Shown here: piece by piece, positions 15,418 to 22,431 of the stretch
Position numbering within the stretch: position 1 is the stretch's first letter
Layout: each line of letters opens with the position of its first letter
NCBI GenBank assembly: GCA_035720945.1
Contig: DASTNK010000091.1
Location: 1 to 23,828, forward strand
Length of the DNA stretch: 23,828 bases
Direction: 5' to 3'
DNA from: SCQX01 sp035720945
Lineage (GTDB): Bacteria; Pseudomonadota; Gammaproteobacteria; Burkholderiales; Burkholderiaceae_B
Program-made: the position numbers and the translations under genes
Notes under the pieces: model-generated
What the model was told of the DNA's origin: nothing
Seen by the model: the letters and a program-made list of their open reading frames with translations, nothing else
Databases searched by the model: none

Positions 15418-16370
15418 AACCGCAATTCAAAGCATGGGTGCGCGGCACAGTCATGGTTTCCGCGCTCGGGTTGGCGTCGATGTCGGCGCAGGCGTCGGGT
15501 ACCGAACCGACTGTGCCGGCATCATCCGCCGCGCCCGCATTCACGCCCCCGCCGGCAGACTCGATTCCCAACAATGCGTTTGGAAAAATGGTGCGCGAGG
15601 GGCAGGACATCTTTCTGCGGACCGGCCGGTACGCGGGCAAGTATGTGGGCAACTCCATGAACTGTGTCAGTTGCCATATCGATGCGGGGCGCCGCGCGGG
15701 GGCGTCGCCGCTGTGGGCCGCCTACGTGCTGTATCCGCAATACCGGTCGAAGAACGGCCACGTCAACACCTTGGCGGAGCGGCTCCAGGGCTGTTTCCGC
15801 TTCAGCATGAACGGTGTCATGCCCCCGGCCGACAGCCACACCATCGCGGCGCTGGAAACCTACATGTTCTGGATGGCGAAGGGGGCGCCCACTGGCGTGA
15901 AGCTGGCCGGCCAGGGTTTCAAGAAACTACCGCCGCCCCCCCAGCCCGCCGACTACGTGCGCGGCCAGAAGGTGTTCGAGCAGCATTGCGTGTTGTGTCA
16001 TGGCGCCAACGGCGAAGGACAGGGTGTCGCCGGCCATCAGGTGTTTCCCGCGCTGTGGGGCGATGAATCCTACAACTGGGGGGCCGGCATGCACAGTGTG
16101 TCGACGGCCGCGGCGTTCATCAAGGCCAACATGCCTTTGAGCAAAGGTGGCTCCCTGTCGGATCAGGAGGCTTGGGATGTGGCGTATTTCGTCAACGCTC
16201 ACGACAGGCCGCAAGACCCCCGGTTCAACGGTTCGGTGGAGGAAACCCGTAAGAAATTCCACGGTTCGTCCGCCGATCTGTACGGCAAGACGATCAATGG
16301 CGTTCAGCTTGGGGCGCACTCAACGCCATCGGGTGGGCGCTTGCGCAAGACCGCGCAAGCGGGCGGCTAG
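15414..16370 (+). CDS. tsdA: thiosulfate dehydrogenase (tetrathionate-forming), diheme cytochrome
   Basis: 318-aa periplasmic diheme cytochrome that joins two thiosulfates to tetrathionate, releasing two electrons. The signal peptide ends near ASMSAQA (27). Heme 1 is C84-V-S-C87-H88 in GNSMNCVSCHIDAGR. C127 in ERLQGCFRFSMNG is the conserved cysteine that is the unusual His/Cys axial ligand of TsdA's active-site heme. Heme 2 is C192-V-L-C195-H196, with M240 (IKANMPL) as its likely sixth ligand. The GN-CVSCH, YPQYR, C-F-SMNG and ANMP signatures together set it apart from SoxX or ordinary cytochrome c. The start overlaps tsdB by four bases. A C-terminal extension of about 30 residues (after LYGKTINGVQLG) has no visible motif. 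Confidence 0.92.
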   Translation: MKPQFKAWVRGTVMVSALGLASMSAQASGTEPTVPASSAAPAFTPPPADSIPNNAFGKMVREGQDIFLRTGRYAGKYVGNSMNCVSCHIDAGRRAGASPLWAAYVLYPQYRSKNGHVNTLAERLQGCFRFSMNGVMPPADSHTIAALETYMFWMAKGAPTGVKLAGQGFKKLPPPPQPADYVRGQKVFEQHCVLCHGANGEGQGVAGHQVFPALWGDESYNWGAGMHSVSTAAAFIKANMPLSKGGSLSDQEAWDVAYFVNAHDRPQDPRFNGSVEETRKKFHGSSADLYGKTINGVQLGAHSTPSGGRLRKTAQAGG

Positions 16371-16381
16371 CCCATAAGGGG

Positions 16382-16404
16382 AGCGCCGATCGATTCATGG
16401 CGCT
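16382..16404. terminator. hairpin after tsdA
   Basis: AGCGCC (16382-16387) pairs with GGCGCT (16399-16404), followed on plus by TGTCTTCC, 12 bases after the tsdA stop and between convergent genes. The stem is short and the T-tract poor. Confidence 0.4.
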
Positions 16405-16442
16405 TGTCTTCCGCTTGACCAGGTCAACGGCTATCAGTGCGG

Positions 16443-16820
16443 TCACACCGAATTCGGAATCGAAAGGGCCAGACCGATGATCAGCACGAAGACCGATATG
16501 ATGAACCATTGCACAGTCTTGTGATACTCGCGTTCGGTTTCATCGGAAAGCAATAATGACCGATACAGGGCCGCGATCTGCCCCAATAGGGACAACACCA
16601 GCGTCACGGCCGACATGACGGACAAGGTGTCCCATTTGCCTGGGGCTTCGAGAATCCAGAATCGAAGGAAACCCAGCGAGAAACCGAGCAAGACGGTGAT
16701 GGCCGTGATGATGCCTTGCCGATAGCCTCCTGGTAGCGATGCCGCTGGTCGCTGGCCGGATTGTGTCTCGGTCGAGCTGGTTTGGGCGTGGATGCGATCG
16801 AACTGATCCTGGTCGGACAT
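16443..16820 (-). CDS. small three-TM membrane protein, function unknown
   Basis: 125-aa protein I do not recognise. A polar, Gln/Ser-rich N terminus of about 34 residues precedes three hydrophobic segments at roughly 36-57 (GIITAITVLLGFSLGFLRFW), 67-87 (SVMSAVTLVLSLLGQIAALY) and 103-122 (TVQWFIISVFVLIIGLALSI). The loop between the last two is charged (SDETEREYHKT). It begins 15 bp after the Lrp/AsnC regulator stop on the same strand, so the two probably share a transcript. AAGGCGG lies about 11 bases upstream. Codon use looks like its neighbours. Real gene very likely; role unknown. Confidence 0.72.
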   Translation of the reverse strand: MSDQDQFDRIHAQTSSTETQSGQRPAASLPGGYRQGIITAITVLLGFSLGFLRFWILEAPGKWDTLSVMSAVTLVLSLLGQIAALYRSLLLSDETEREYHKTVQWFIISVFVLIIGLALSIPNSV

Positions 16821-16835
16821 GGTGGTATTTCCGCC

Positions 16836-17309
16836 TTAGGGCTTCCGCGCTGAAAGTGGTAGCGCGGTCTTGTATGAAACCTGCTTGAGCGTGAAGCTGG
16901 AGCGAATCTTCTCTATCCCCGGTATTGGTGTGAGCTGGTCCAGGATGAACCGTTCCAGAGCGCCTATGTCCGCCACCGCCACCCGGATCAGATAATCGGA
17001 ATCGCCGGTCATAAGGTAGCACTCCATGACCTCGTCGTGTTCGGCGATGCGCCGCTCGAACCGCGCCAGCGATTCCTTGTCCTGGGACTTCAGGCTGATG
17101 GATATGAACACGTTCAGGCTCAAGCCCAGTGCGGAGGCGTTGGCCAGCGCAACGTAGCGGGTGATGATGCCGGCCGCCTCGAGCGACTTGACGCGCGCCA
17201 GGCAGGGGGAAGGCGACAGATGCACGCGCCGAGCGAGCTCGACGTTGCTCAACGAGCCGTCGCGCTGCAATTCGTCGAGAATGCGGAGATCGGTGGTGTC
17301 CGGTTTCAT
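16836..17309 (-). CDS. Lrp/AsnC-family transcriptional regulator
   Basis: 157-aa DNA-binding regulator. Residues 6-60 form the winged HTH (TDLRILDELQRDGSLSNVEL, then ARRVHLSPSPCLARVKSLEAAGII), and residues 65-150 form the RAM amino-acid-binding domain with the CYLMTGDSDYLIRVAV signature. I use ATG 17309 (MKPDTTDLRI), which begins the family sequence; TTG 17333 would add eight residues. No clear ribosome binding site is seen for either. It is divergent from an AceE-type E1 gene, with a symmetric interrupted palindrome between them. The pairing resembles P. putida mdeR-mdeB, where an Lrp-type regulator controls a 2-oxobutyrate dehydrogenase E1; by that analogy the effector would be a branched or sulfur amino acid, which is inference. 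Confidence 0.93.
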   Translation of the reverse strand: MKPDTTDLRILDELQRDGSLSNVELARRVHLSPSPCLARVKSLEAAGIITRYVALANASALGLSLNVFISISLKSQDKESLARFERRIAEHDEVMECYLMTGDSDYLIRVAVADIGALERFILDQLTPIPGIEKIRSSFTLKQVSYKTALPLSARKP

Positions 17310-17340
17310 GTGCTGTGATTTGCGTAGTTTCAATAATTTT

Positions 17341-17377
17341 ATGCTGAATATCTAATTATTTTCGCGATATTTGGCAT
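17341..17377. promoter_or_regulatory. symmetric interrupted palindrome in the lrp / E1 divergent region
   Basis: ATGC (17341-17344) and AATATC (17347-17352) are mirrored exactly by GATATT (17366-17371) and GCAT (17374-17377) around a centre at 17359. All ten arm positions pair, with a 13-base AT-rich spacer. It lies 32-68 bp before the lrp start and about 180 bp before the E1 start. Lrp-family proteins bind such AT-rich dyads, so this is the best candidate operator for both genes. Confidence 0.5.
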
Positions 17378-17559
17378 CTAATTTGCCGCCTTGAGGTTCA
17401 AAATTCAGGAACCTTCTGAACAAGCCACCGCGCCGCGCATGTCTGCGGCCTGATCCGGGGATCCTTGGCGTGCGCAGGCATCAGAATCGCGCCCCACCCA
17501 GGCAAAGCCGTGCGTGGGCAAGCCGCCCCACCGTTGGGCTGTTGTTGTCGAGGTATACG

Positions 17560-20274
17560 ATGAACTCCCCTATTTCCCCCGATTTGCTGGCGCCTGGCGG
17601 CGGAGCGAGCCACGATATCGATCCACAGGAAACCCAGGAATGGCGTGAGGCGTTTGAAGCGCTCACCGCCGTGCATGGCAAGCGGCGTGCATCGTTCATC
17701 CTGGATGAATTGCTGGCCCAGGCCAATCGTTGCGGCTTGGACTGGCGGCCCCCGATCGGTTCGGCTTATGTCAACACCATTCCCGTCGAGCGCCAACCGG
17801 ATTTCCCCGGCGACTTGTCCCTGGAAGAGAAACTGGGCGCCATCATGCGCTGGAATGCCCTGGCCATGGTGGTGCGCGCCAATGCCGCCTACGGCGAACT
17901 GGGTGGCCACATCGCCAGTTACGCCAGCGCGGCCGACTTGTTCGAGGTCGGGTTCAACCACTTCTTCCACGCTGGTCGCGATGGGGATCTGGTGTTCTTC
18001 CAGCCGCACAGCGCACCCGGCGTGTATGCCCGTGCCTATCTTGAGGGGCGGTTGAGCGAGAACGATCTGGCGCATTTCCGCCAGGAGATCCTTGCGGAGC
18101 GCGACGGTGCGCGTGGCCTGTCGAGCTACCCGCATCCCTATCTGATGCCGGATTTCTGGCAGTTTCCGACCGGATCCATGGGCATAGGGCCGATCAGTTC
18201 CATTTACCAGGCGCGCTTCATGCGCTATCTCACGCATCGTCGTTTGCTTGATTGCGCCGGCCGGAAAGTCTGGGGCGTCTTCGGTGATGGGGAAATGGAC
18301 GAGCCCGAATCCATGAGCGCGTTGACGCTGGCGGCGCGCGAGCGCCTGGACAATCTCGTGTGGGTCGTGAATTGCAATCTGCAGCGCCTGGATGGGCCGG
18401 TGCGAGGCAACGGGCGTATCATCGACGAGCTCGAAAGGTTGTTCTCGGGCGCGGGCTGGCATGTCATAAAAGTGTTATGGGGCAGCGACTGGGACGGCCT
18501 GTTCGCGCATGACACGGATGGGGCTCTGGCCCGGGCGCTTGCCGAGACGGTCGATGGTCAGATGCAGACCTTCGCCGCCAAGGACGGGCGCTACAACCGC
18601 GAGAACTTCTTTGGCCGGAGTCCGGCGCTCACGCGTCTGGTGCAAGGCATGACCGATGAACAGATCGATGGCCTGCGTCGCGGCGGCCACGACCTGGTGA
18701 AGATCCATGCCGCCTACGCCGCAGCGGCGGCGCATCGTGGCCAACCCACGGTGATCCTGGCCCACACCAAGAAAGGCTATGGCATGGGGCGCGCCGGCCA
18801 AGGCCGCATGACCACGCACTCGCGCAAGAAATTCGAAGACACCGATCTGATCGAATTCCGCAATCGCTTCAGGCTGCCGCTCACGGATGAGCAAACGTTG
18901 GGGCTGCAGTGGTACAAGCCCGCCGACGACAGTCCGGAGATGCGCTATCTGCGCGAGCGGCGACATGACTTGGGCGGCTTCCTGCCTGCACGACGGACAG
19001 GGTGCGAGGCCCTGCCTGTGCCGTCTCCCACGGATTACGCGTCGTTCGCGCTGCGCGCCGACGGCAAGGAAATGTCGACCACCGTCGCGTTCGTGCGTTT
19101 GCTGGGGGCGCTGCTGAAGGACAAGGACCTTGGCCCGCGCATCGTGCCCATCGTGGCCGATGAGGCGCGCACGTTCGGCATGGCGAATCTGTTCAAGCAA
19201 GTGGGGATCTATTCCAGCCAGGGCCAGCGTTATGAGCCCGAGGACATTGGTTCCATCCTCAGCTATCGCGAGGCGCTGGATGGCCAGATCCTGGAAGAAG
19301 GCATCAGCGAGGCGGGGGCGATTTCCAGCTGGGTCGCCGCGGCAACCAGCTACAGCGTGCATGGCGCGGCCATGCTGCCGTTCTATGTCTACTATTCCAT
19401 GTTCGGGTTCCAACGCATCGGCGACCTGATCTGGGCGGCCGCCGATCAGCGGCCACGCGGCTTCCTGATCGGCGCCACGTCGGGCCGCACCACGCTGGGC
19501 GGTGAAGGCCTGCAACACCAGGACGGCAGCAGCCACGCACACGCCGCCACCGTCCCCAATTGCCGCGCGTACGATCCCGCGTTCGCTGGTGAACTGGCGG
19601 TCATCGTCGACCACGGCATGCGCGAGATGCTCGTCGAGCAGCATGACGCGTTCTACTACATCACCGTCACGAACCAAAACTACGCGCAGCCCAGTCTGCC
19701 ACACGGAGTGGAGGACAAGGTCGTGCGCGGGTGCTACAAATATGCATCGTACGAGGCGCATAGCGTGGAACCTGGCCTTCACGCCGAAGCGGATGCTGGC
19801 GCGACTGACCATGCGCCGAGCGTTTCCGGTGTGGCTGCGCCCGCCGTCGCGCGCGCGTTGCCGCGACGGATCACCTTGCTGGGATCGGGCGCCATCCTGC
19901 CCGAGGTCATCCGCGCGGCGGAGCTGTTGGCCGAATGCGGCGTGGCCAGCGACGTCTACAGTGTCACAAGCTGGAGCGAGCTTGCCCGCGACGGCCAGCG
20001 TTGTGATGGTGACGCCCTGGCTGGCAAATCCGTGATCCGACCGTTCATCACGAGCGAGCTGGCGGACTCGACTGGGCCCATCATCGCGGCAACCGACTAT
20101 GTGCGCATGGTGCCCGAGTCTATCCGAGCCTACGTGCCGGAGGGGCGGCGCTACCTGACGCTTGGGACTGACGGTTTTGGGCGCAGCGACACCCGTGCCG
20201 AACTGCGCCGGCATTTCGGGGTGGACGCGGAAAGCATCGCCGACGCCGCGCGAATGATGCTTGGGTTGCACTGA
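17560..20274 (+). CDS. stand-alone AceE-type 2-oxoacid dehydrogenase E1 component (pyruvate or 2-oxobutyrate; MdeB-like)
   Basis: 904-aa homodimeric-type, thiamine-diphosphate-dependent E1 that decarboxylates a 2-oxoacid and passes the acyl group to a lipoyl E2. The TPP/Mg motif runs from G242-D243-G244 (GDGEMDEPESM) to N271-C-N273, followed by LQRLDGPVRGNGRIIDELE, almost identical in type to AceE. KGYGMGRAGQGRMTTHSRKK and GGEGLQHQDGSSHAH match the two AceE active-site loops. An Ala-rich segment of about 30 residues (near 738-767) is inserted before the C-terminal domain (RRITLLGSGAIL). GAGG six bases upstream supports ATG 17560. No E2 or E3 gene follows; the next gene is convergent. With the divergent Lrp regulator this favours an MdeB-like paralog that borrows the central E2/E3, rather than the housekeeping aceE. 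Confidence 0.9.
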   Translation: MNSPISPDLLAPGGGASHDIDPQETQEWREAFEALTAVHGKRRASFILDELLAQANRCGLDWRPPIGSAYVNTIPVERQPDFPGDLSLEEKLGAIMRWNALAMVVRANAAYGELGGHIASYASAADLFEVGFNHFFHAGRDGDLVFFQPHSAPGVYARAYLEGRLSENDLAHFRQEILAERDGARGLSSYPHPYLMPDFWQFPTGSMGIGPISSIYQARFMRYLTHRRLLDCAGRKVWGVFGDGEMDEPESMSALTLAARERLDNLVWVVNCNLQRLDGPVRGNGRIIDELERLFSGAGWHVIKVLWGSDWDGLFAHDTDGALARALAETVDGQMQTFAAKDGRYNRENFFGRSPALTRLVQGMTDEQIDGLRRGGHDLVKIHAAYAAAAAHRGQPTVILAHTKKGYGMGRAGQGRMTTHSRKKFEDTDLIEFRNRFRLPLTDEQTLGLQWYKPADDSPEMRYLRERRHDLGGFLPARRTGCEALPVPSPTDYASFALRADGKEMSTTVAFVRLLGALLKDKDLGPRIVPIVADEARTFGMANLFKQVGIYSSQGQRYEPEDIGSILSYREALDGQILEEGISEAGAISSWVAAATSYSVHGAAMLPFYVYYSMFGFQRIGDLIWAAADQRPRGFLIGATSGRTTLGGEGLQHQDGSSHAHAATVPNCRAYDPAFAGELAVIVDHGMREMLVEQHDAFYYITVTNQNYAQPSLPHGVEDKVVRGCYKYASYEAHSVEPGLHAEADAGATDHAPSVSGVAAPAVARALPRRITLLGSGAILPEVIRAAELLAECGVASDVYSVTSWSELARDGQRCDGDALAGKSVIRPFITSELADSTGPIIAATDYVRMVPESIRAYVPEGRRYLTLGTDGFGRSDTRAELRRHFGVDAESIADAARMMLGLH

Positions 20275-20309
20275 GCCGGCACCTGCGCATGATCGCGAGC
20301 ACCGCATAC

Positions 20310-20331
20310 CGCCAGCCCATCTGGGCTGGCG
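20310..20331. terminator. hairpin between convergent E1 and alkB genes
   Basis: CGCCAGCCCA (20310-20319) and TGGGCTGGCG (20322-20331) form a perfect 10-bp inverted repeat. It abuts the alkB stop and lies 36 bases after the E1 stop. There is no T-run on either side, so it may be a structural end for both mRNAs rather than a classical terminator. Confidence 0.55.
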
Positions 20332-21003
20332 TCAGCCTTCTTCAAGCCCCGTCTGCCGGAACGTCAGATTGATGCGTTGATTTCCCAGCAGCGGGTGGGT
20401 GGCTTCCGGAATCGGGGCCACGCCGTGGTAGCGCAGGCGATCGGCACCGCCCCAGACCACCACGTCACCGTGGAACAGTGGCACCCGCGCCGGGCGGTCG
20501 CCGCGCTGGTTGCCGCCAAACAGGAACAGGCATGGGATGCCAAGGGACACCGACACGATGGGCGCTGTGTGATCGCGTTCATCCTTGTCCTGGTGCAGCG
20601 ACATGCGCGCACCCGGCGCGTAGGAGTTGATCAGGCAGACATCGGGCGTGTATTGCCCGAACCCAGCGGCCTGTGCCGCCTCGCGAGCCAGGGCCAGGAA
20701 GCAGTCGGGCATGGTTGGCCATGGCAGCCCGGAGCCTGGATCACAGGGCGTGTAGCGATAGCCGTGTTCATCACTGAACCATCCGAGGCGGCCACAGTTC
20801 GTCAGCGCGGCCGACATGACATAGCCGCCCGGTGTGGTCATGTGACGGCAGGGCGCCGCCTCCCGTATGGCGGCCACGGCGGAAAGCAGCGTCGGCGCGC
20901 GCGACAGGGCGAAACCGCGTAACACGATGGCTTCCAGCCCGAGGCGCTGCCGTGTGCCGGCCAAAGGGGACCCCGCGTCGTGTCCGAACAGATCGTGGGC
21001 CAT
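20332..21003 (-). CDS. alkB: alpha-ketoglutarate-dependent DNA repair dioxygenase AlkB
   Basis: 223-aa cytoplasmic Fe(II)/2-oxoglutarate dioxygenase that oxidatively removes methyl groups from 1-methyladenine and 3-methylcytosine in DNA. The iron ligands are H137 and D139 (SLHQDKDERD) and H193 (RYHGV); R210 in GNQRINLTFR binds 2-oxoglutarate. These lie six residues after their E. coli counterparts H131, D133, H187 and R204. The nucleotide-recognition lid and YVMSAALTNCGRLGW are also present. I start at ATG 21003, since MAHDLFG matches E. coli MLDLFA; ATG 21024 is in frame and would overlap the upstream gene by 14 bases. Neither has a good ribosome binding site, which suggests coupling to the upstream 2OG oxygenase gene. 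It is third in the ogt operon. Confidence 0.96.
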   Translation of the reverse strand: MAHDLFGHDAGSPLAGTRQRLGLEAIVLRGFALSRAPTLLSAVAAIREAAPCRHMTTPGGYVMSAALTNCGRLGWFSDEHGYRYTPCDPGSGLPWPTMPDCFLALAREAAQAAGFGQYTPDVCLINSYAPGARMSLHQDKDERDHTAPIVSVSLGIPCLFLFGGNQRGDRPARVPLFHGDVVVWGGADRLRYHGVAPIPEATHPLLGNQRINLTFRQTGLEEG

Positions 21004-21010
21004 GGAGGGA

Positions 21011-21751
21011 TCAGCGCGCGTCATGGAAGATGATGCCCAGCGTCTGGCGATGGCCGGCCGTCACCCGGCTGACGCCATGCCGCAAGGCGGCACGCGTGAC
21101 GCCGCGCTTGCCTGGGACAGGAAGGAAATTGACAGCGAACACGATGGTGTCGCCAAAGCCAAGAGGCGCGACGAGTGCCTGGGATTGACGACGAGGCATC
21201 TGCTTGGTCATGACGAACTCGCCGCCTTCGAAGTCTTCCCCGGGTTGTGATAGCAGGATGGTGGCTTGCAGGGGAAACACATGCTCGCCGTACAGATCCT
21301 GGTGCAGGCAGTTGTAGTCGTCAGAACCGTAGTTGAGCAGCAATGGCGTGGGACGCATCTGGCCGGCATCGTGGCAACGCTGTATGAATTCTGTGTGTTC
21401 GAGCGGGAAACGCGCTGGCAGCCCCATGGCCGCATGCCAGCGGTTGGCGATGGGGGCCAGATAGCGATACAGCCGCGTGCGGAGATCCTGGATCTCGGGA
21501 GGTATCGGGTATCTGAAATACTTGTATTCCCCGCGGCCGAATCCGTGGCTCTCCATGTTGATGCGGGCACGGAAAAGCGTGTCGTCGGAGTACAGACCGG
21601 CCATCATCCGTGCCTGTGCCGGAGGAATCAGATCAGGCAGAACCACGAACCCCTGTGTATTCAAGGACTGCTCGATGAACCCCCAATTCAGGCGGCCCAG
21701 GCAGCGGCTGGGTGTTTCGTACGCCGGGGTCACCGCGGAGCTGTCTTTCAT
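21011..21751 (-). CDS. 2OG-Fe(II) oxygenase of unknown substrate, within the alkylation repair operon
   Basis: 246-aa protein of the cupin-fold 2OG-Fe(II) dioxygenase superfamily, probably the family annotated as prolyl-4-hydroxylase-like / Oxygenase-NA; not AlkB. Iron ligands are H150 and D152 (CLHQDLYGEHVFPLQ) and H225 (AALRHGVSRV); R235 (GHRQTLGIIFHDA) should bind 2-oxoglutarate. The N-terminal part (FIEQSLNTQGFVVLPDLI) and the central FGRGEYKYF are characteristic but of unknown role. ATG 21751 overlaps the ogt stop as ATGA, so translation is coupled; ATG 21769 is an alternative. Its tight position between ogt and alkB implies a part in alkylation damage repair or tolerance, on DNA, RNA or protein; this is inference from context. 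Confidence 0.85.
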   Translation of the reverse strand: MKDSSAVTPAYETPSRCLGRLNWGFIEQSLNTQGFVVLPDLIPPAQARMMAGLYSDDTLFRARINMESHGFGRGEYKYFRYPIPPEIQDLRTRLYRYLAPIANRWHAAMGLPARFPLEHTEFIQRCHDAGQMRPTPLLLNYGSDDYNCLHQDLYGEHVFPLQATILLSQPGEDFEGGEFVMTKQMPRRQSQALVAPLGFGDTIVFAVNFLPVPGKRGVTRAALRHGVSRVTAGHRQTLGIIFHDAR

Positions 21752-22275
21752 TGTCGGGCCGCCTTGCAAGCCTCATGGTCGAGCAGCCAGCGCTTGCGCT
21801 CTATGCCGCCGCCATAGCCTGTGAGCGACGCGTTCGCGCCAATGACCCGATGGCACGGGACGACGATGGAGATGGGGTTCGCGCCATTGGCCAACCCCAC
21901 CGCCCGCACAGCCTTGGGCCGGCCAATGCGGGCGGCCAGGGTGCCGTAGCTGATGGTTTGTCCGGCGGGGATGTGGCGCAGGGCGGCCCATACCGAACGC
22001 TGGAATTCCGTGCCACCGGTGGCGGTGGGAAGCGCGTCGATGGCGTTGATGTCGCCATTGAAATAAGCCAACAACGCCCGCCGTGCCGCGGAGGCGCGGG
22101 TTGCCTGCTCGATACGGACAGTACTGGCCTTGTATTGGCGGCGCAGCAGTGTCCGCATGCGTGCTTCATGGTCGGCCCAGTCTATGGCGCGCAGGCGGCC
22201 CTTGTCGTCGGTGATGATGCAAAGACGCCCGGTAGGAGTGTCGAGGTGTTCCAGGAAGAAGGTTTCGGTGGGCAT
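21748..22275 (-). CDS. ogt: methylated-DNA--[protein]-cysteine S-methyltransferase
   Basis: 175-aa suicide enzyme that moves the methyl group from O6-methylguanine (and O4-methylthymine) to its own cysteine. The acceptor is C141 in VVPCHRVIG. The HTH with the recognition helix and arginine finger is visible in GTLAARIGRPKAVRAVGLAN (111-130), and TEFQRSVWAALRHIPAGQT marks the start of the active domain. The first 80 residues form the ribonuclease-like N-terminal domain. ATG 22275 has GGAG eight bases upstream. It is first in a three-gene operon (ogt, 2OG oxygenase, alkB) and divergent from ada-alkA, with a 65-bp inverted repeat in between. In E. coli Ada this activity is fused to the Ada regulator; here it is a separate protein. 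Confidence 0.95.
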   Translation of the reverse strand: MPTETFFLEHLDTPTGRLCIITDDKGRLRAIDWADHEARMRTLLRRQYKASTVRIEQATRASAARRALLAYFNGDINAIDALPTATGGTEFQRSVWAALRHIPAGQTISYGTLAARIGRPKAVRAVGLANGANPISIVVPCHRVIGANASLTGYGGGIERKRWLLDHEACKAARQ

Positions 22276-22334
22276 GATGAGGACTCCGGATTGAGTGTTC
22301 ACGGTCTCACTGTAATGGTCTCGCAAGCTGGTTG

Positions 22335-22399
22335 CTAGCGGTTTTCAGACGGCAACGTGGTTTGAGGAAATTCTGATGTTGACGTCCGAAAACCGCTAG
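22335..22399. repeat. 65-bp imperfect inverted repeat in the ogt / ada-alkA divergent promoter region
   Basis: The left arm CTAGCGGTTTTC (22335-22346) is the exact reverse complement of 22388-22399. The match continues inward with single mismatches: GACG (22348-22351) with 22383-22386, CAAC (22353-22356) with 22378-22381, and T22358 with A22376. In total 21 of 24 positions pair around a centre at 22367. On plus, TTGACG (22379-22384) in the right arm could be a -35 for ada-alkA. Each arm points toward one of the divergent genes, as two copies of an activator site would. Confidence 0.7.
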
Positions 22400-22431
22400 A
22401 TATTGACGCCATCCAGTCGTACCATGTCTTC

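Noticed and set aside
18475..20307. 610-codon open frame on minus, antisense to the E1 gene
   Set aside because: It lies wholly opposite a clear AceE-type gene, has no recognisable domain and is rich in Arg/His/Gly as expected from a reverse-frame reading of GC-rich codons.
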